This document shows, piece by piece, positions 10,236 through 17,396 of a DNA stretch of 64,000 nt (position 1 is its first letter; each line of letters starts with the position of its first letter). The translations under genes and the position numbers were made by a program. This stretch comes from Pseudothauera nasutitermitis. GTDB lineage: Bacteria; Pseudomonadota; Gammaproteobacteria; Burkholderiales; Rhodocyclaceae. The stretch covers positions 248,001 to 312,000 of the forward strand of contig NZ_SSOC01000006.1 of NCBI RefSeq assembly GCF_004801295.1. Direction: 5' to 3'. The notes under the pieces were generated by a model that did no database searches, was not told the origin of the DNA, and saw nothing but the letters and a program-made list of their open reading frames with translations.

Positions 10236-11645
10236 GTGAAACCCAGGTTGTCCCCCAGCCGTGCAGCACTGATCGAACGCTACGGCGAACGCTACAAATG
10301 GATCGCGCTGTCCGTGGTCGCACTCGGCACCATCGCCGCGGTGCTGTCGACCACCAGCTTCAACGTGGCGATTCCCGCGCTGATGGCGCATTTCGGCCTC
10401 GGGCAGGAGCGCGTGCAGTGGGCCATCACCGGCTTCATGGGGGCGATGACGCTGGCCATGCTGCCCACGCCCTGGCTGCTGGACCGCTTCGGTTTCCGTA
10501 CCTGCTTCCTGAGCGCCATCCTGGTTCTCGCGCTGGCCAGCGTGGCGGGCAGCCTGTCGCCGTCCTTCGGCTTCCTGGTGGCGATGCGGGTGATCCAGGG
10601 CGCGGCGGCGGGTTTGCTGCAGCCGCTCGGCGCGCTGGCCGTGCTGCGGCTGTTTCCGCCGCAGGCGCAGGGCAGGGCGGGCGGTGTGCTGGGCTTCGGC
10701 ATCGTGCTGGCGCCGGCGGTGGCGCCGGCGCTGGGCGGAATCCTGCTCGACCTGTTCGGCTGGCCGGCGATCTTCTGGCTCAACCTGCCGTTCTGCCTGG
10801 TGGCCGGCGTGGCGGCGCTGTTCCTGCTGCCGGTGGCCGGCGAGCGCAGCGCCAGGCCGTTCGACTGGACCGGGGTGAGCCTGCTGGCGCTGGCCACCGT
10901 GGGCGCCATCGAGAGCGTTGCCGGCCTGCACCACAGCGGGCTGTTCAGCTTGTGGACGCTGGTGCCCGCGGCGGCGGCGCTGCTCGGCTTCGGCGGCTTC
11001 GTGGTGCACAGCCGGCGTGCGGCGGCGCCGATCATTCATCCGGGGCTGTTCGCCGACCGGGCGTTCGCCATGGGCAACGTGGTGTCCTTCGCCTACGGCT
11101 TCGGGCTGTACGCCTCCACCTACCTGATTCCGGTGTTCATGCTCAGTGCGCTGGGCTACTCAGCCACCGAGGCCGGCGCGACGCTGCTGCCGGCGGGCAT
11201 CGCGCTGGCGCTGTGCATGCCCCTGGCCGGCCGCCTGGCTGACCGCTATCCGCCGCGGCGCGTGGCGCAGTGCGGGCTGGCGGTGTTCGGCGCGTCCTTC
11301 GCGCTGCTGGCGGTATATGGCGGTGACGTCACCCATGGCGAACTGATCGCCTTCACCATCCTCGGGCGCATCGGCCTCGGCCTGATCCTGCCCTCGCTCA
11401 ACCTGGCCGCCCTGCGCGGGCTGGCGCCGCACCAGTTGGGGCAGTCGTCCACGGTGATTACCTACGCGCGCCAACTGGGCGGCGTGCTGGGCGTGGCGAT
11501 CTGCGCGGTATTCGTCGAGTGGCGCATGGCCGCGATGCCGGCGGACGAGGCCGGCGCGTTCGCCCAGGGCTTTGTGCTGGTCGCGGTGGTGTTCGGCATC
11601 GCATTCCTGGCGGCCTTGCGGATGCGCCGCGCGGATGGCGCCTGA
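10236..11645 (+). CDS. MFS drug:proton antiporter, DHA2-like
   Basis: A 469-residue hydrophobic protein with about 14 membrane spans, starting from a GTG. The N-terminal half contains TTSFNVAIPALMAHFG and a motif-A-like loop (LLDRFGFRTCFL), and the QGAAAGLLQPLG segment typical of EmrB/QacA-type exporters. It lies 96 bp behind the RND channel gene on the same strand and may be part of the same multidrug-resistance block, though it could have its own promoter. The substrate is unknown. The closest functional class is DHA2 multidrug efflux. Confidence 0.9.
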   Translation: MKPRLSPSRAALIERYGERYKWIALSVVALGTIAAVLSTTSFNVAIPALMAHFGLGQERVQWAITGFMGAMTLAMLPTPWLLDRFGFRTCFLSAILVLALASVAGSLSPSFGFLVAMRVIQGAAAGLLQPLGALAVLRLFPPQAQGRAGGVLGFGIVLAPAVAPALGGILLDLFGWPAIFWLNLPFCLVAGVAALFLLPVAGERSARPFDWTGVSLLALATVGAIESVAGLHHSGLFSLWTLVPAAAALLGFGGFVVHSRRAAAPIIHPGLFADRAFAMGNVVSFAYGFGLYASTYLIPVFMLSALGYSATEAGATLLPAGIALALCMPLAGRLADRYPPRRVAQCGLAVFGASFALLAVYGGDVTHGELIAFTILGRIGLGLILPSLNLAALRGLAPHQLGQSSTVITYARQLGGVLGVAICAVFVEWRMAAMPADEAGAFAQGFVLVAVVFGIAFLAALRMRRADGA

Positions 11646-11687
11646 GTGCTAGACTGAAAAACCGCGTCCATCCAAGTGGAGTCCGCC

Positions 11688-12545
11688 ATGAACATCGACC
11701 TCGCCGCGTTCCGCCTGAATGCACTGACCACGCTGACCGGCAGCGGCGCGAGCGCCGCCGGTGGCAGCGCGGGCAATACCGATTTTCTCAACATCCTGCT
11801 GCAGGCGCGCGGCGCATCCGGCACCCTGAACGCCGGTGGCGGCAGCGGAAGCGCGGTGGACGCGCTGCTGGGCGGCGAGTCCTCGCGGATGAACAGCGTG
11901 CTCTCGCAGCTTGAGGCGAGCAACGCTGCCTTTCTGCAGCGCTACAACGCCCGCGTGGAAGAGATCGGCGACGAGGCGGAGGTGCTCACGCAACTGCGCG
12001 AGCGCGTGGCCGAACTGGGCGCGGCCAGCGGGGCCATGGCGCAACTGAAGACGGACAGCGCGGACGACGAGATCCGCGCCGTGCTGCGCGAATTCATCGC
12101 CGGCTACAACGCCTGGGATGCCGAATTCGATCCCTACTTCGAGCGCGGCGGGCTGCTGGAGGACAACCAGGCCGGCGGCGTGGCGCGCTTCTCCCTGCGC
12201 CGCGAGGTGGGCTCGATCTTCCACGGCGCGGGCAACGGCGGCTTCGAACTGGGGCTGACCGACATGGGCGTGCGCTTCACCGCCGACGGGCAACTGGTGC
12301 TGGACGAAGCGGCCTTCGACGCCGCGCTGGCTTCCGACCGAGAGGGCGCGCTGGGCACGCTGAACAACGTGGCCCGCGCGTTCGGCCAGGCTGCCGAGAT
12401 GCTGTCCGCCGACGGCCATCTGCTCGACCGCCGCATCGACAACGCCGAGCGTGCGGTGGCCTGGGCCGCCGACAACCAGGACGAGGTGGATGCGGAGTTC
12501 GGCCCCGGCGCGGTGCGTGCGCGCCTGCGCGGCCTGTATGGCTGA
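11688..12545 (+). CDS. Stand-alone FliD C-terminal-like protein
   Basis: A 285-residue soluble protein with no signal peptide or membrane span. The ATG at 11688 has a GGAG site 6 bp upstream. The first 60 residues are Gly/Ala/Ser-rich and low in complexity. From about residue 115 the protein resembles the C-terminal domain of the flagellar cap FliD: a YNAWDAEF segment, then GLLEDNQ, then LGLTDMGVRFTADGQLVLDEAAF, then a helical tail. The FliD N-terminal domain is missing, and no flagellar gene lies nearby. Function unknown; it could be a decayed cap paralogue or a repurposed coiled-coil protein. Similarity is judged by eye. Confidence 0.6.
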   Translation: MNIDLAAFRLNALTTLTGSGASAAGGSAGNTDFLNILLQARGASGTLNAGGGSGSAVDALLGGESSRMNSVLSQLEASNAAFLQRYNARVEEIGDEAEVLTQLRERVAELGAASGAMAQLKTDSADDEIRAVLREFIAGYNAWDAEFDPYFERGGLLEDNQAGGVARFSLRREVGSIFHGAGNGGFELGLTDMGVRFTADGQLVLDEAAFDAALASDREGALGTLNNVARAFGQAAEMLSADGHLLDRRIDNAERAVAWAADNQDEVDAEFGPGAVRARLRGLYG

Positions 12546-12564
12546 ACGCTGATGCCGCCACCCG

Positions 12565-12586
12565 GCGCGCCGGCGGACCGGCGCGC
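12565..12586. terminator. Hairpin between convergent genes
   Basis: A perfect 9-bp stem (gcgcgccgg / ccggcgcgc) with a cgga loop lies in the 52-bp space between the FliD-like gene and the converging alcohol dehydrogenase gene. There is no T tract, so it may act as a factor-dependent or bidirectional stop. Confidence 0.4.
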
Positions 12587-12597
12587 GGGCCGGGCGC

Positions 12598-13698
12598 TCA
12601 GAACGGCTTGATGGCGACCTTCAGCACGCCGTCGCGCTGATTGGCGAACAGGTCGTAGGCCGTGACGATGTCGTCCAGCTTGTAGTGGTGGGTGACCAGC
12701 AGGCCGAGGTCCAGGCGTTCTGCGGCGATCACGTTCATCAGGCGGCGCATGCGCTCCTTGCCGCCGGGGCACAGCGCGGTGTTGATGCGGTGATCGCCCA
12801 GGCCGGCGGCGAAGGCATCCAGCGGAATCTTCAGATCCTGCGAATACACCCCCAGGCTGGACAGCGTGCCGCCGGGCTTGAGGCAGCGCAGCGACTGTTC
12901 GAAGGTGATCTGCGTGCCGAGCGCCTCGATGGCCGAGTCCGCACCGCGCCCGCCGGTGAGCTTCATCACCTCGTCCACCACGTCGCAGTTGCGGAAGTTG
13001 AGGCTGATGTCGGCGCCGAGCTTCTGCGCGATGCCCAGGCGGTGGTCGTTGCCGTCCACGGCGATGATGGTGGTGGCCCCCAGCAGGCGCGCACCGGCGG
13101 TGGCGCACAGGCCGATCGGCCCCTGGGCGAAAACCACCACGGTGTCGCCGATGCGGATGTTGGCGTTTTCCGCGCCCTTGAAGCCGGTGGACATGATGTC
13201 CGGGCACATCAATACCTGTTCGTCGGTAAGGCCGTCGGGAATCGGCGCCAGGTTGGCCTGCGCGTCCGGCACCAGCACGTACTCGGCCTGGGTGCCGTCG
13301 ATCAGGTTGCCGAAACGCCAGCCGGCGGTGGCCTTGTAGCCGTGGCAGCCGCAGCGCCCGGAGGGGATCAGGTAGCTGCCGTCCTGCGACGGGGCGCCGT
13401 CCTGCGCGGCGTAGGAGCCGAAGTTGGGGCAGATGGCGCCGGCGATGACGCGCTGGCCTTCCTCATAGCCGGTGACCGCGCTGCCGAGCTTTTCAATGAT
13501 CCCCACCGGTTCGTGGCCGACCGTGAGGCCCTTGGCGACCGGGTATTCGCCCTTGAGGATGTGGACGTCGGTGCCGCAGATGGTGGTGGTGGTGATGCGC
13601 ACCAGCGCATCGTTGGGGCCGACGTCTGGGATGGGTTTCTCGGTCAGTTCGATACGGCCGGGTTCTAGGAAAACGGCGGCCTTCATTCTTGTTGCCAT
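12598..13698 (-). CDS. Zinc-dependent secondary-type alcohol dehydrogenase (MDR family)
   Basis: A 366-residue medium-chain dehydrogenase. The catalytic zinc ligands are visible in TTICGTDVHILKGEYP (Cys) and GLTVGHEPVG (His-Glu). The four-Cys structural-zinc loop of class III enzymes is absent and replaced by CPNFGSYAAQDGAP and a GRCGCHGYK stretch. The Rossmann motif is FAQGPIGLCATAGARLLG. This pattern fits bacterial isopropanol/secondary alcohol dehydrogenases, possibly NADP-linked. It lies downstream of, and in line with, the AraC-type regulator with a 204-bp gap that holds its own promoter space. Substrate not determinable. Confidence 0.9.
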   Translation of the reverse strand: MATRMKAAVFLEPGRIELTEKPIPDVGPNDALVRITTTTICGTDVHILKGEYPVAKGLTVGHEPVGIIEKLGSAVTGYEEGQRVIAGAICPNFGSYAAQDGAPSQDGSYLIPSGRCGCHGYKATAGWRFGNLIDGTQAEYVLVPDAQANLAPIPDGLTDEQVLMCPDIMSTGFKGAENANIRIGDTVVVFAQGPIGLCATAGARLLGATTIIAVDGNDHRLGIAQKLGADISLNFRNCDVVDEVMKLTGGRGADSAIEALGTQITFEQSLRCLKPGGTLSSLGVYSQDLKIPLDAFAAGLGDHRINTALCPGGKERMRRLMNVIAAERLDLGLLVTHHYKLDDIVTAYDLFANQRDGVLKVAIKPF

Positions 13699-13902
13699 GA
13701 GTGCTCTCCTTCCTTGTATTGGTATTGCCGACGGTGGGCGGCAGTTCCATGCTAGTGGATCGCAGGGCGGAGTTCTTGTGCCAGATCATGGGACGGCAAG
13801 TTCGACGGGAAATGCATGAATCATGCTGGGCAGGCTGCGCCGGGATGTCCGCCTTCCGGTCTCGCCGGCGTGTCCGCCTGGCCGGGGGAGGAAGGTTCCG
13901 GC

Positions 13903-14886
13903 CTACCCGGGCTGTTTGCGGAAGCGTGCCGGCGACTGCCCGAAGCGTCTGCGGAACTGGCGCGCCAGCTGGCTGGTGTCGGCCAGGCCGATCTCGTCGG
14001 CGATCTGCGCCAGCGCGTGGCCGGAGTTGAGCAGCCGCCAGCGCGCGTGCTGCATGCGCATCTCCGTCCAATATGCGCGTACCGTCCGGCCGTGGCGCTG
14101 CAGGAACAGGCGGTCGAGCTGGCGGCGGCTGACGCCGATGCGCGCGGCCAGTTCGTCGGAGGTGGCGCGCGTGCCCAGCAGCGTGCGCATCAGCGCGATG
14201 GCGCGGCCGACGTGGCGGCCGGAGACGGCGGCATCGTCGAGCGAGCGCAGCGCGTGGGCGCTGCCGCGCGCCTCGTCCACCAGCATGTCGGGCAGGCCCT
14301 TCAGCGCGCGCGTGCGCCCGCAGGCGCCGGCCAGCAGTTCCACCGCCAGATCGATGGCCGCCATGCCGCCTGCGCAGGTGATGCGCGCGCCGTCCACGCA
14401 GTACAACTGCTCGCTCATCACTTCCACGCGTGGGTGGCTGGCGCGGAATTCGGCCTCGTGGCGCCAATGCACGGCCACCTTGTGGCCGTCCAGCAGCCCG
14501 CAGGCGGCCAGCAGGAAGCTGGCGTTGTCGATGGCCACCAGCTTCACGCCGTGGCGCAGCGCGCGGCGCAGCAGGGGGCGGTAGCGCGGCGCGAGGGCCT
14601 CGGTGGCACGTGCGCTGCGCCCGCCGAACAGCACCAGGTAGTCGTACTCGTCCCAACGCGCATCGGCCGCGGCCAGGTCGGTGTGCACCGCCACCCCGCT
14701 GCTCGCGCGCACGCTGCCGGCTTCGATGCCGAGGATGCGCCAGGCGCAGTAGCGCTGGCGGCTGTAGTCCTCCTCGTCGGCGGTGAAGCGCAGCTTGTCG
14801 AGGAAACCGCCGAAGGGCAGCAGGGCGAATTCCGGCAGCGGCAGCAGCAGGAAGCGCAGGTCCGGGGCGATGGGTTCGGTGGGCAT
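13903..14886 (-). CDS. GlxA-type transcriptional activator (DJ-1/PfpI domain plus AraC helix-turn-helix)
   Basis: The N-terminal ~190 residues are a DJ-1/PfpI-like domain (DYLVLFGGR, then IDNASFLLAACGLLDG, then CAGGMAAIDLAVELL), and the C-terminal ~100 residues an AraC DNA-binding domain with two helix-turn-helices (SDELAARIGVSRRQLDRLF and LAQIADEIGLADTSQLARQF). This is the architecture of ArgR/GbdR/CdhR regulators of amine and amino-acid catabolism. I choose the ATG at 14886 (MPTEPIAPD), because a longer frame to 14925 would translate through the operator repeats. It is divergent from a LysE exporter, its most likely target. Confidence 0.88.
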   Translation of the reverse strand: MPTEPIAPDLRFLLLPLPEFALLPFGGFLDKLRFTADEEDYSRQRYCAWRILGIEAGSVRASSGVAVHTDLAAADARWDEYDYLVLFGGRSARATEALAPRYRPLLRRALRHGVKLVAIDNASFLLAACGLLDGHKVAVHWRHEAEFRASHPRVEVMSEQLYCVDGARITCAGGMAAIDLAVELLAGACGRTRALKGLPDMLVDEARGSAHALRSLDDAAVSGRHVGRAIALMRTLLGTRATSDELAARIGVSRRQLDRLFLQRHGRTVRAYWTEMRMQHARWRLLNSGHALAQIADEIGLADTSQLARQFRRRFGQSPARFRKQPG

Positions 14887-14892
14887 GGCGGA

Positions 14893-14924
14893 TGTCCGGA
14901 TCAGACCGATCTGTGTCCGGATCA
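14893..14924. promoter_or_regulatory. Direct-repeat operator between AraC-type regulator and LysE gene
   Basis: Two perfect copies of tgtccggatca start at 14893 and 14914, exactly 21 bp (two helical turns) apart, in the divergent promoter region. Tandem half-sites with this spacing are the classic binding pattern of AraC-family activators, which place their two helix-turn-helices on one DNA face. Confidence 0.75.
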
Positions 14925-14978
14925 TACCGTGCGCAGCATACGCCGCGCCCTACACTGGGCGCCTGTTCCCGGAGACCG

Positions 14979-15593
14979 ATGATGGCGCTGCATGTCTGGC
15001 TGCTTTACACCCTGGCAGCGATCGGCCTGGCGCTCACGCCCGGCCCCAACAGCCTGCTGGCGCTCACCCACGGTGCGCTCTACGGCACCCGCCACACGCT
15101 GTACACCGTGGTCGGCGGCGTGCTCGGCTTCACCGTGCTGATCGCTCTGTCGATGTTCGGCCTGGGCGCCTTGCTGCAGACCTCGCAGCACGCCCTGCTG
15201 GTGCTCAAGTGGGTGGGCGGCGCCTATCTGGTGTGGCTGGGCGTGCAGTTGTGGCGCGCGCCGGCCATGCATCTGGCCCCGGTGGGCCACGGCGGCAGGC
15301 CGCGCGGCCGCGTGCTGTTCCGCCAGGGCCTTTTGTCGGCGTTGTCCAATCCAAAGGTATTGCTGTTCTACGGCGCCTTCCTGCCGCAGTTCATCGACGC
15401 GCAGCGCGCGCTGCTGCCGCAGTTCGTCATCATGGCGGCCACCTTCGCGGTGGTGGAGTTCGCCGTGGAGGTGGTGCTCGCCCGTCTGGCGCATGCCATC
15501 CGGCCCTGGCTGGAGCGCGGCGGCAAGCGCTTCAACCGGGTGTGCGGGACGCTCTTCGTGCTGATCGGCGCCGCGCTGCCGGCCACGCGTTAG
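14979..15593 (+). CDS. LysE/RhtB-family amino-acid exporter
   Basis: A 204-residue inner-membrane protein with about six spans. The family signature TPGPNSLLALTHGALYG lies after TM1, and the second conserved part is GLLSALSNPKVLLFYGAFLPQFID. Two adjacent ATG codons (14979 and 14982) follow a GGAG site; either is possible. It is divergent from the GlxA-type regulator with paired operator repeats between, suggesting regulated export of an amino acid or betaine-like solute. The exact substrate cannot be read from sequence. Confidence 0.92.
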   Translation: MMALHVWLLYTLAAIGLALTPGPNSLLALTHGALYGTRHTLYTVVGGVLGFTVLIALSMFGLGALLQTSQHALLVLKWVGGAYLVWLGVQLWRAPAMHLAPVGHGGRPRGRVLFRQGLLSALSNPKVLLFYGAFLPQFIDAQRALLPQFVIMAATFAVVEFAVEVVLARLAHAIRPWLERGGKRFNRVCGTLFVLIGAALPATR

Positions 15594-15668
15594 AGCGCGG
15601 GCCTGGATTGAAGGCAGGTTCTGGCCGCATGGCCGCCGCGCTAGCCGTGTTGCTGCACATTCCCATAA

Positions 15669-15687
15669 AATAAGAAGCGTTCGCATT
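15669..15687 (+). promoter_or_regulatory. Candidate Fur box upstream of the fecI-like gene
   Basis: The 19-bp stretch aataagaagcgttcgcatt is an imperfect palindrome that fits the Fur consensus layout (AATnAGAAnnnTTCnCATT). It ends 64 bp before the sigma-factor start, in an AT-rich island, where Fur would block expression of the iron-signalling operon when iron is plentiful. Confidence 0.6.
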
Positions 15688-15751
15688 TGTTGTGCTGTTT
15701 TCGTACTTCAGCCCGGCAAGCCCGACCCGCCACGACAGGAACCCCCACGGT

Positions 15752-16264
15752 ATGGACGCCTCCACTCCGCCGGACCGCATCGACGCGCTCTACATCCAGC
15801 ACCACGGCTGGCTGGTCGGCATGCTGCGCCGCAAGCTCGGCAATGTGGACAACGCGCACGACATCGCGCAGGACACCTTCCTGCGCATCCTGTCCGCCAG
15901 CGAACCGGTATCGATCCGTGAGCCGCGCGCCTTTCTCACCACCGTTGCCAGCCGGCTGACGGCGCAGTACTTTCGCCGGCTGGCGCTGGAGCGCGCCTAC
16001 CTGGAGGCCCTCGCCGCCCAGCCGGAAGCCACCGCCCCGTCGCCCGAAACCCGCCAACTGGTGGTCGAGGCCCTCACCGCCGTCAGCAACGTGTTGGCCG
16101 GCCTGCCGGCGCGCACGCGCGAAATCTTCCTGCTGTCGCAGCTCGACGGCCTGACCTATGGCGAAATCGCCCGCTTGCAGCAGGTTTCCGTCGGTACCGT
16201 GCAAAAGGCCATGACCAAGGCCCTCATGCACTGCTACAGCGCGGTGTACGGCGACGACGCATGA
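15752..16264 (+). CDS. FecI-like ECF sigma factor
   Basis: A 170-residue extracytoplasmic-function sigma factor. Region 2 (residues ~8-75) includes NVDNAHDIAQDTFLRIL, and region 4 (~115-165) includes LPARTREIFLLSQLDGLTYGEIARLQQVSVGTVQKAM. It directs RNA polymerase to the promoter of the downstream TonB receptor when the receptor reports its ferric siderophore. I start at ATG 15752 (MDASTPPDRIDALY), matching family length. Its stop overlaps the fecR-like start (ATGA), so the two are translationally coupled. Confidence 0.94.
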   Translation: MDASTPPDRIDALYIQHHGWLVGMLRRKLGNVDNAHDIAQDTFLRILSASEPVSIREPRAFLTTVASRLTAQYFRRLALERAYLEALAAQPEATAPSPETRQLVVEALTAVSNVLAGLPARTREIFLLSQLDGLTYGEIARLQQVSVGTVQKAMTKALMHCYSAVYGDDA

Positions 16265-17268
16265 ACCATCCCGCCGAATCCCTGCTCGGCCGGCAGCCGG
16301 ATGGAATCCCGGCACTCGACCCCGCCGTGGTGGAACAGGCCATCGCCTGGCACGTCGCCCTGCTCTCCGGCAGCGCCGACGACGCCCAGCGCGCGGCCTG
16401 TCTGGCCTGGCGGCAGGCAGACGAAACCCATGAATGCGCCTGGCAGCGCATCGCCTCGCTCGGCCAGGGCATGCGCGCGGCCAGCGGCGAAGTCGCGCCG
16501 CCGCTGGCCCGCTACCTGCTGCGCAGCGCGGCAGGCGGTGCACGCCGCATCGTGCTGAAGAGCTTTGCCGGCCTCGGCCTGCTCGGCGGCGGCGTGCTGC
16601 TGGCCAACGAACTGCGCCTGCACGACGCCATCGGCGCCGACCACCGTACCGCCACCGGCGAACAGCGCTGGATCACGCTGGCGGACGGCACCCGCATCCT
16701 GCTCAACACCGCCACGTCGATCGACGTGCGCTACGGCGCCGAACTGCGCCAGATCCGTCTGCGCAGCGGTGAAATCCTCGTGGAAACCGCGCCGGACGCC
16801 GCGCGCCGCCCCTTCCTCGTCAGCACCGCGCATGGGGATGTCCTGCCCGTCGGCACGCGCTTTTCCGTCCGCCAGGACCAGGGCGACGGCCCCATTGCCG
16901 TCGCCGTGTTCGATGGCACCGTCGAAATCCGCCCCGCGCACGGTGCCGCGCTGCGGCTGCATGCCGGCCAGCAAAGCGCCTTCACCGCCCAGGGTACGGT
17001 TCCTGCCCATCTCCTGCATGCCGGGCAGGAAGCCTGGCGCGATGGCATGCTGGTCGTCGAGCGCATGCCGCTGCCCGACTTCATCGCCGAACTCGAGCGC
17101 TACCGCCCCGGCAGGCTGAGCTGCGACCCCGCCGTCGCCCACCTGCGCGTCAGCGGCGCCTTTCCGCTGCACGCGCCGGACGAAGTGCTTGCGTTGCTGG
17201 CCGAGACGCTGCCGATCCGCATCGAGCATTTCACCCGCTACTGGGTCACCGTCAGGCTGCGCACCTGA
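16261..17268 (+). CDS. FecR-like inner-membrane sigma regulator
   Basis: A 335-residue protein with an N-terminal DUF4880-type cytoplasmic part (QAIAWHVALLSG, then CLAWRQADETHECAWQRI), which holds the sigma factor. One membrane span follows at about residues 97-117 (KSFAGLGLLGGGVLLANEL), and then the periplasmic FecR domain (TGEQRWITLADGTRILLNTAT) ends in an STN-like tail. It passes the receptor's signal to the sigma factor. It overlaps the sigma gene by 4 bp and is followed by the receptor after 128 bp. Confidence 0.94.
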   Translation: MNHPAESLLGRQPDGIPALDPAVVEQAIAWHVALLSGSADDAQRAACLAWRQADETHECAWQRIASLGQGMRAASGEVAPPLARYLLRSAAGGARRIVLKSFAGLGLLGGGVLLANELRLHDAIGADHRTATGEQRWITLADGTRILLNTATSIDVRYGAELRQIRLRSGEILVETAPDAARRPFLVSTAHGDVLPVGTRFSVRQDQGDGPIAVAVFDGTVEIRPAHGAALRLHAGQQSAFTAQGTVPAHLLHAGQEAWRDGMLVVERMPLPDFIAELERYRPGRLSCDPAVAHLRVSGAFPLHAPDEVLALLAETLPIRIEHFTRYWVTVRLRT

Positions 17269-17396
17269 GCGCCGCCCATCAAAAAAATTTCGGATGGTGG
17301 GGTAGTTTTTTCCATCTCGCGCATCAAGCAGAACAGAGAGGCCGCAAATGCCCGCGCGCCTTCCGTTCAACGCCTGTCCGCGAAAGGAAAATCCGC

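Noticed and set aside
8124..11039. A 971-codon open frame on the minus strand opposite the efflux and MFS genes
   Set aside because: It is an antisense shadow of GC-rich coding sequence; the protein is Arg/Gln/His-rich nonsense with no domain, and the forward genes are clearly real.
17269..17396. Possible FecI-dependent promoter before the TonB receptor gene
   Set aside because: The gap is AT-rich with A and T runs, but I could not point to convincing -35 and -10 elements for this sigma class.
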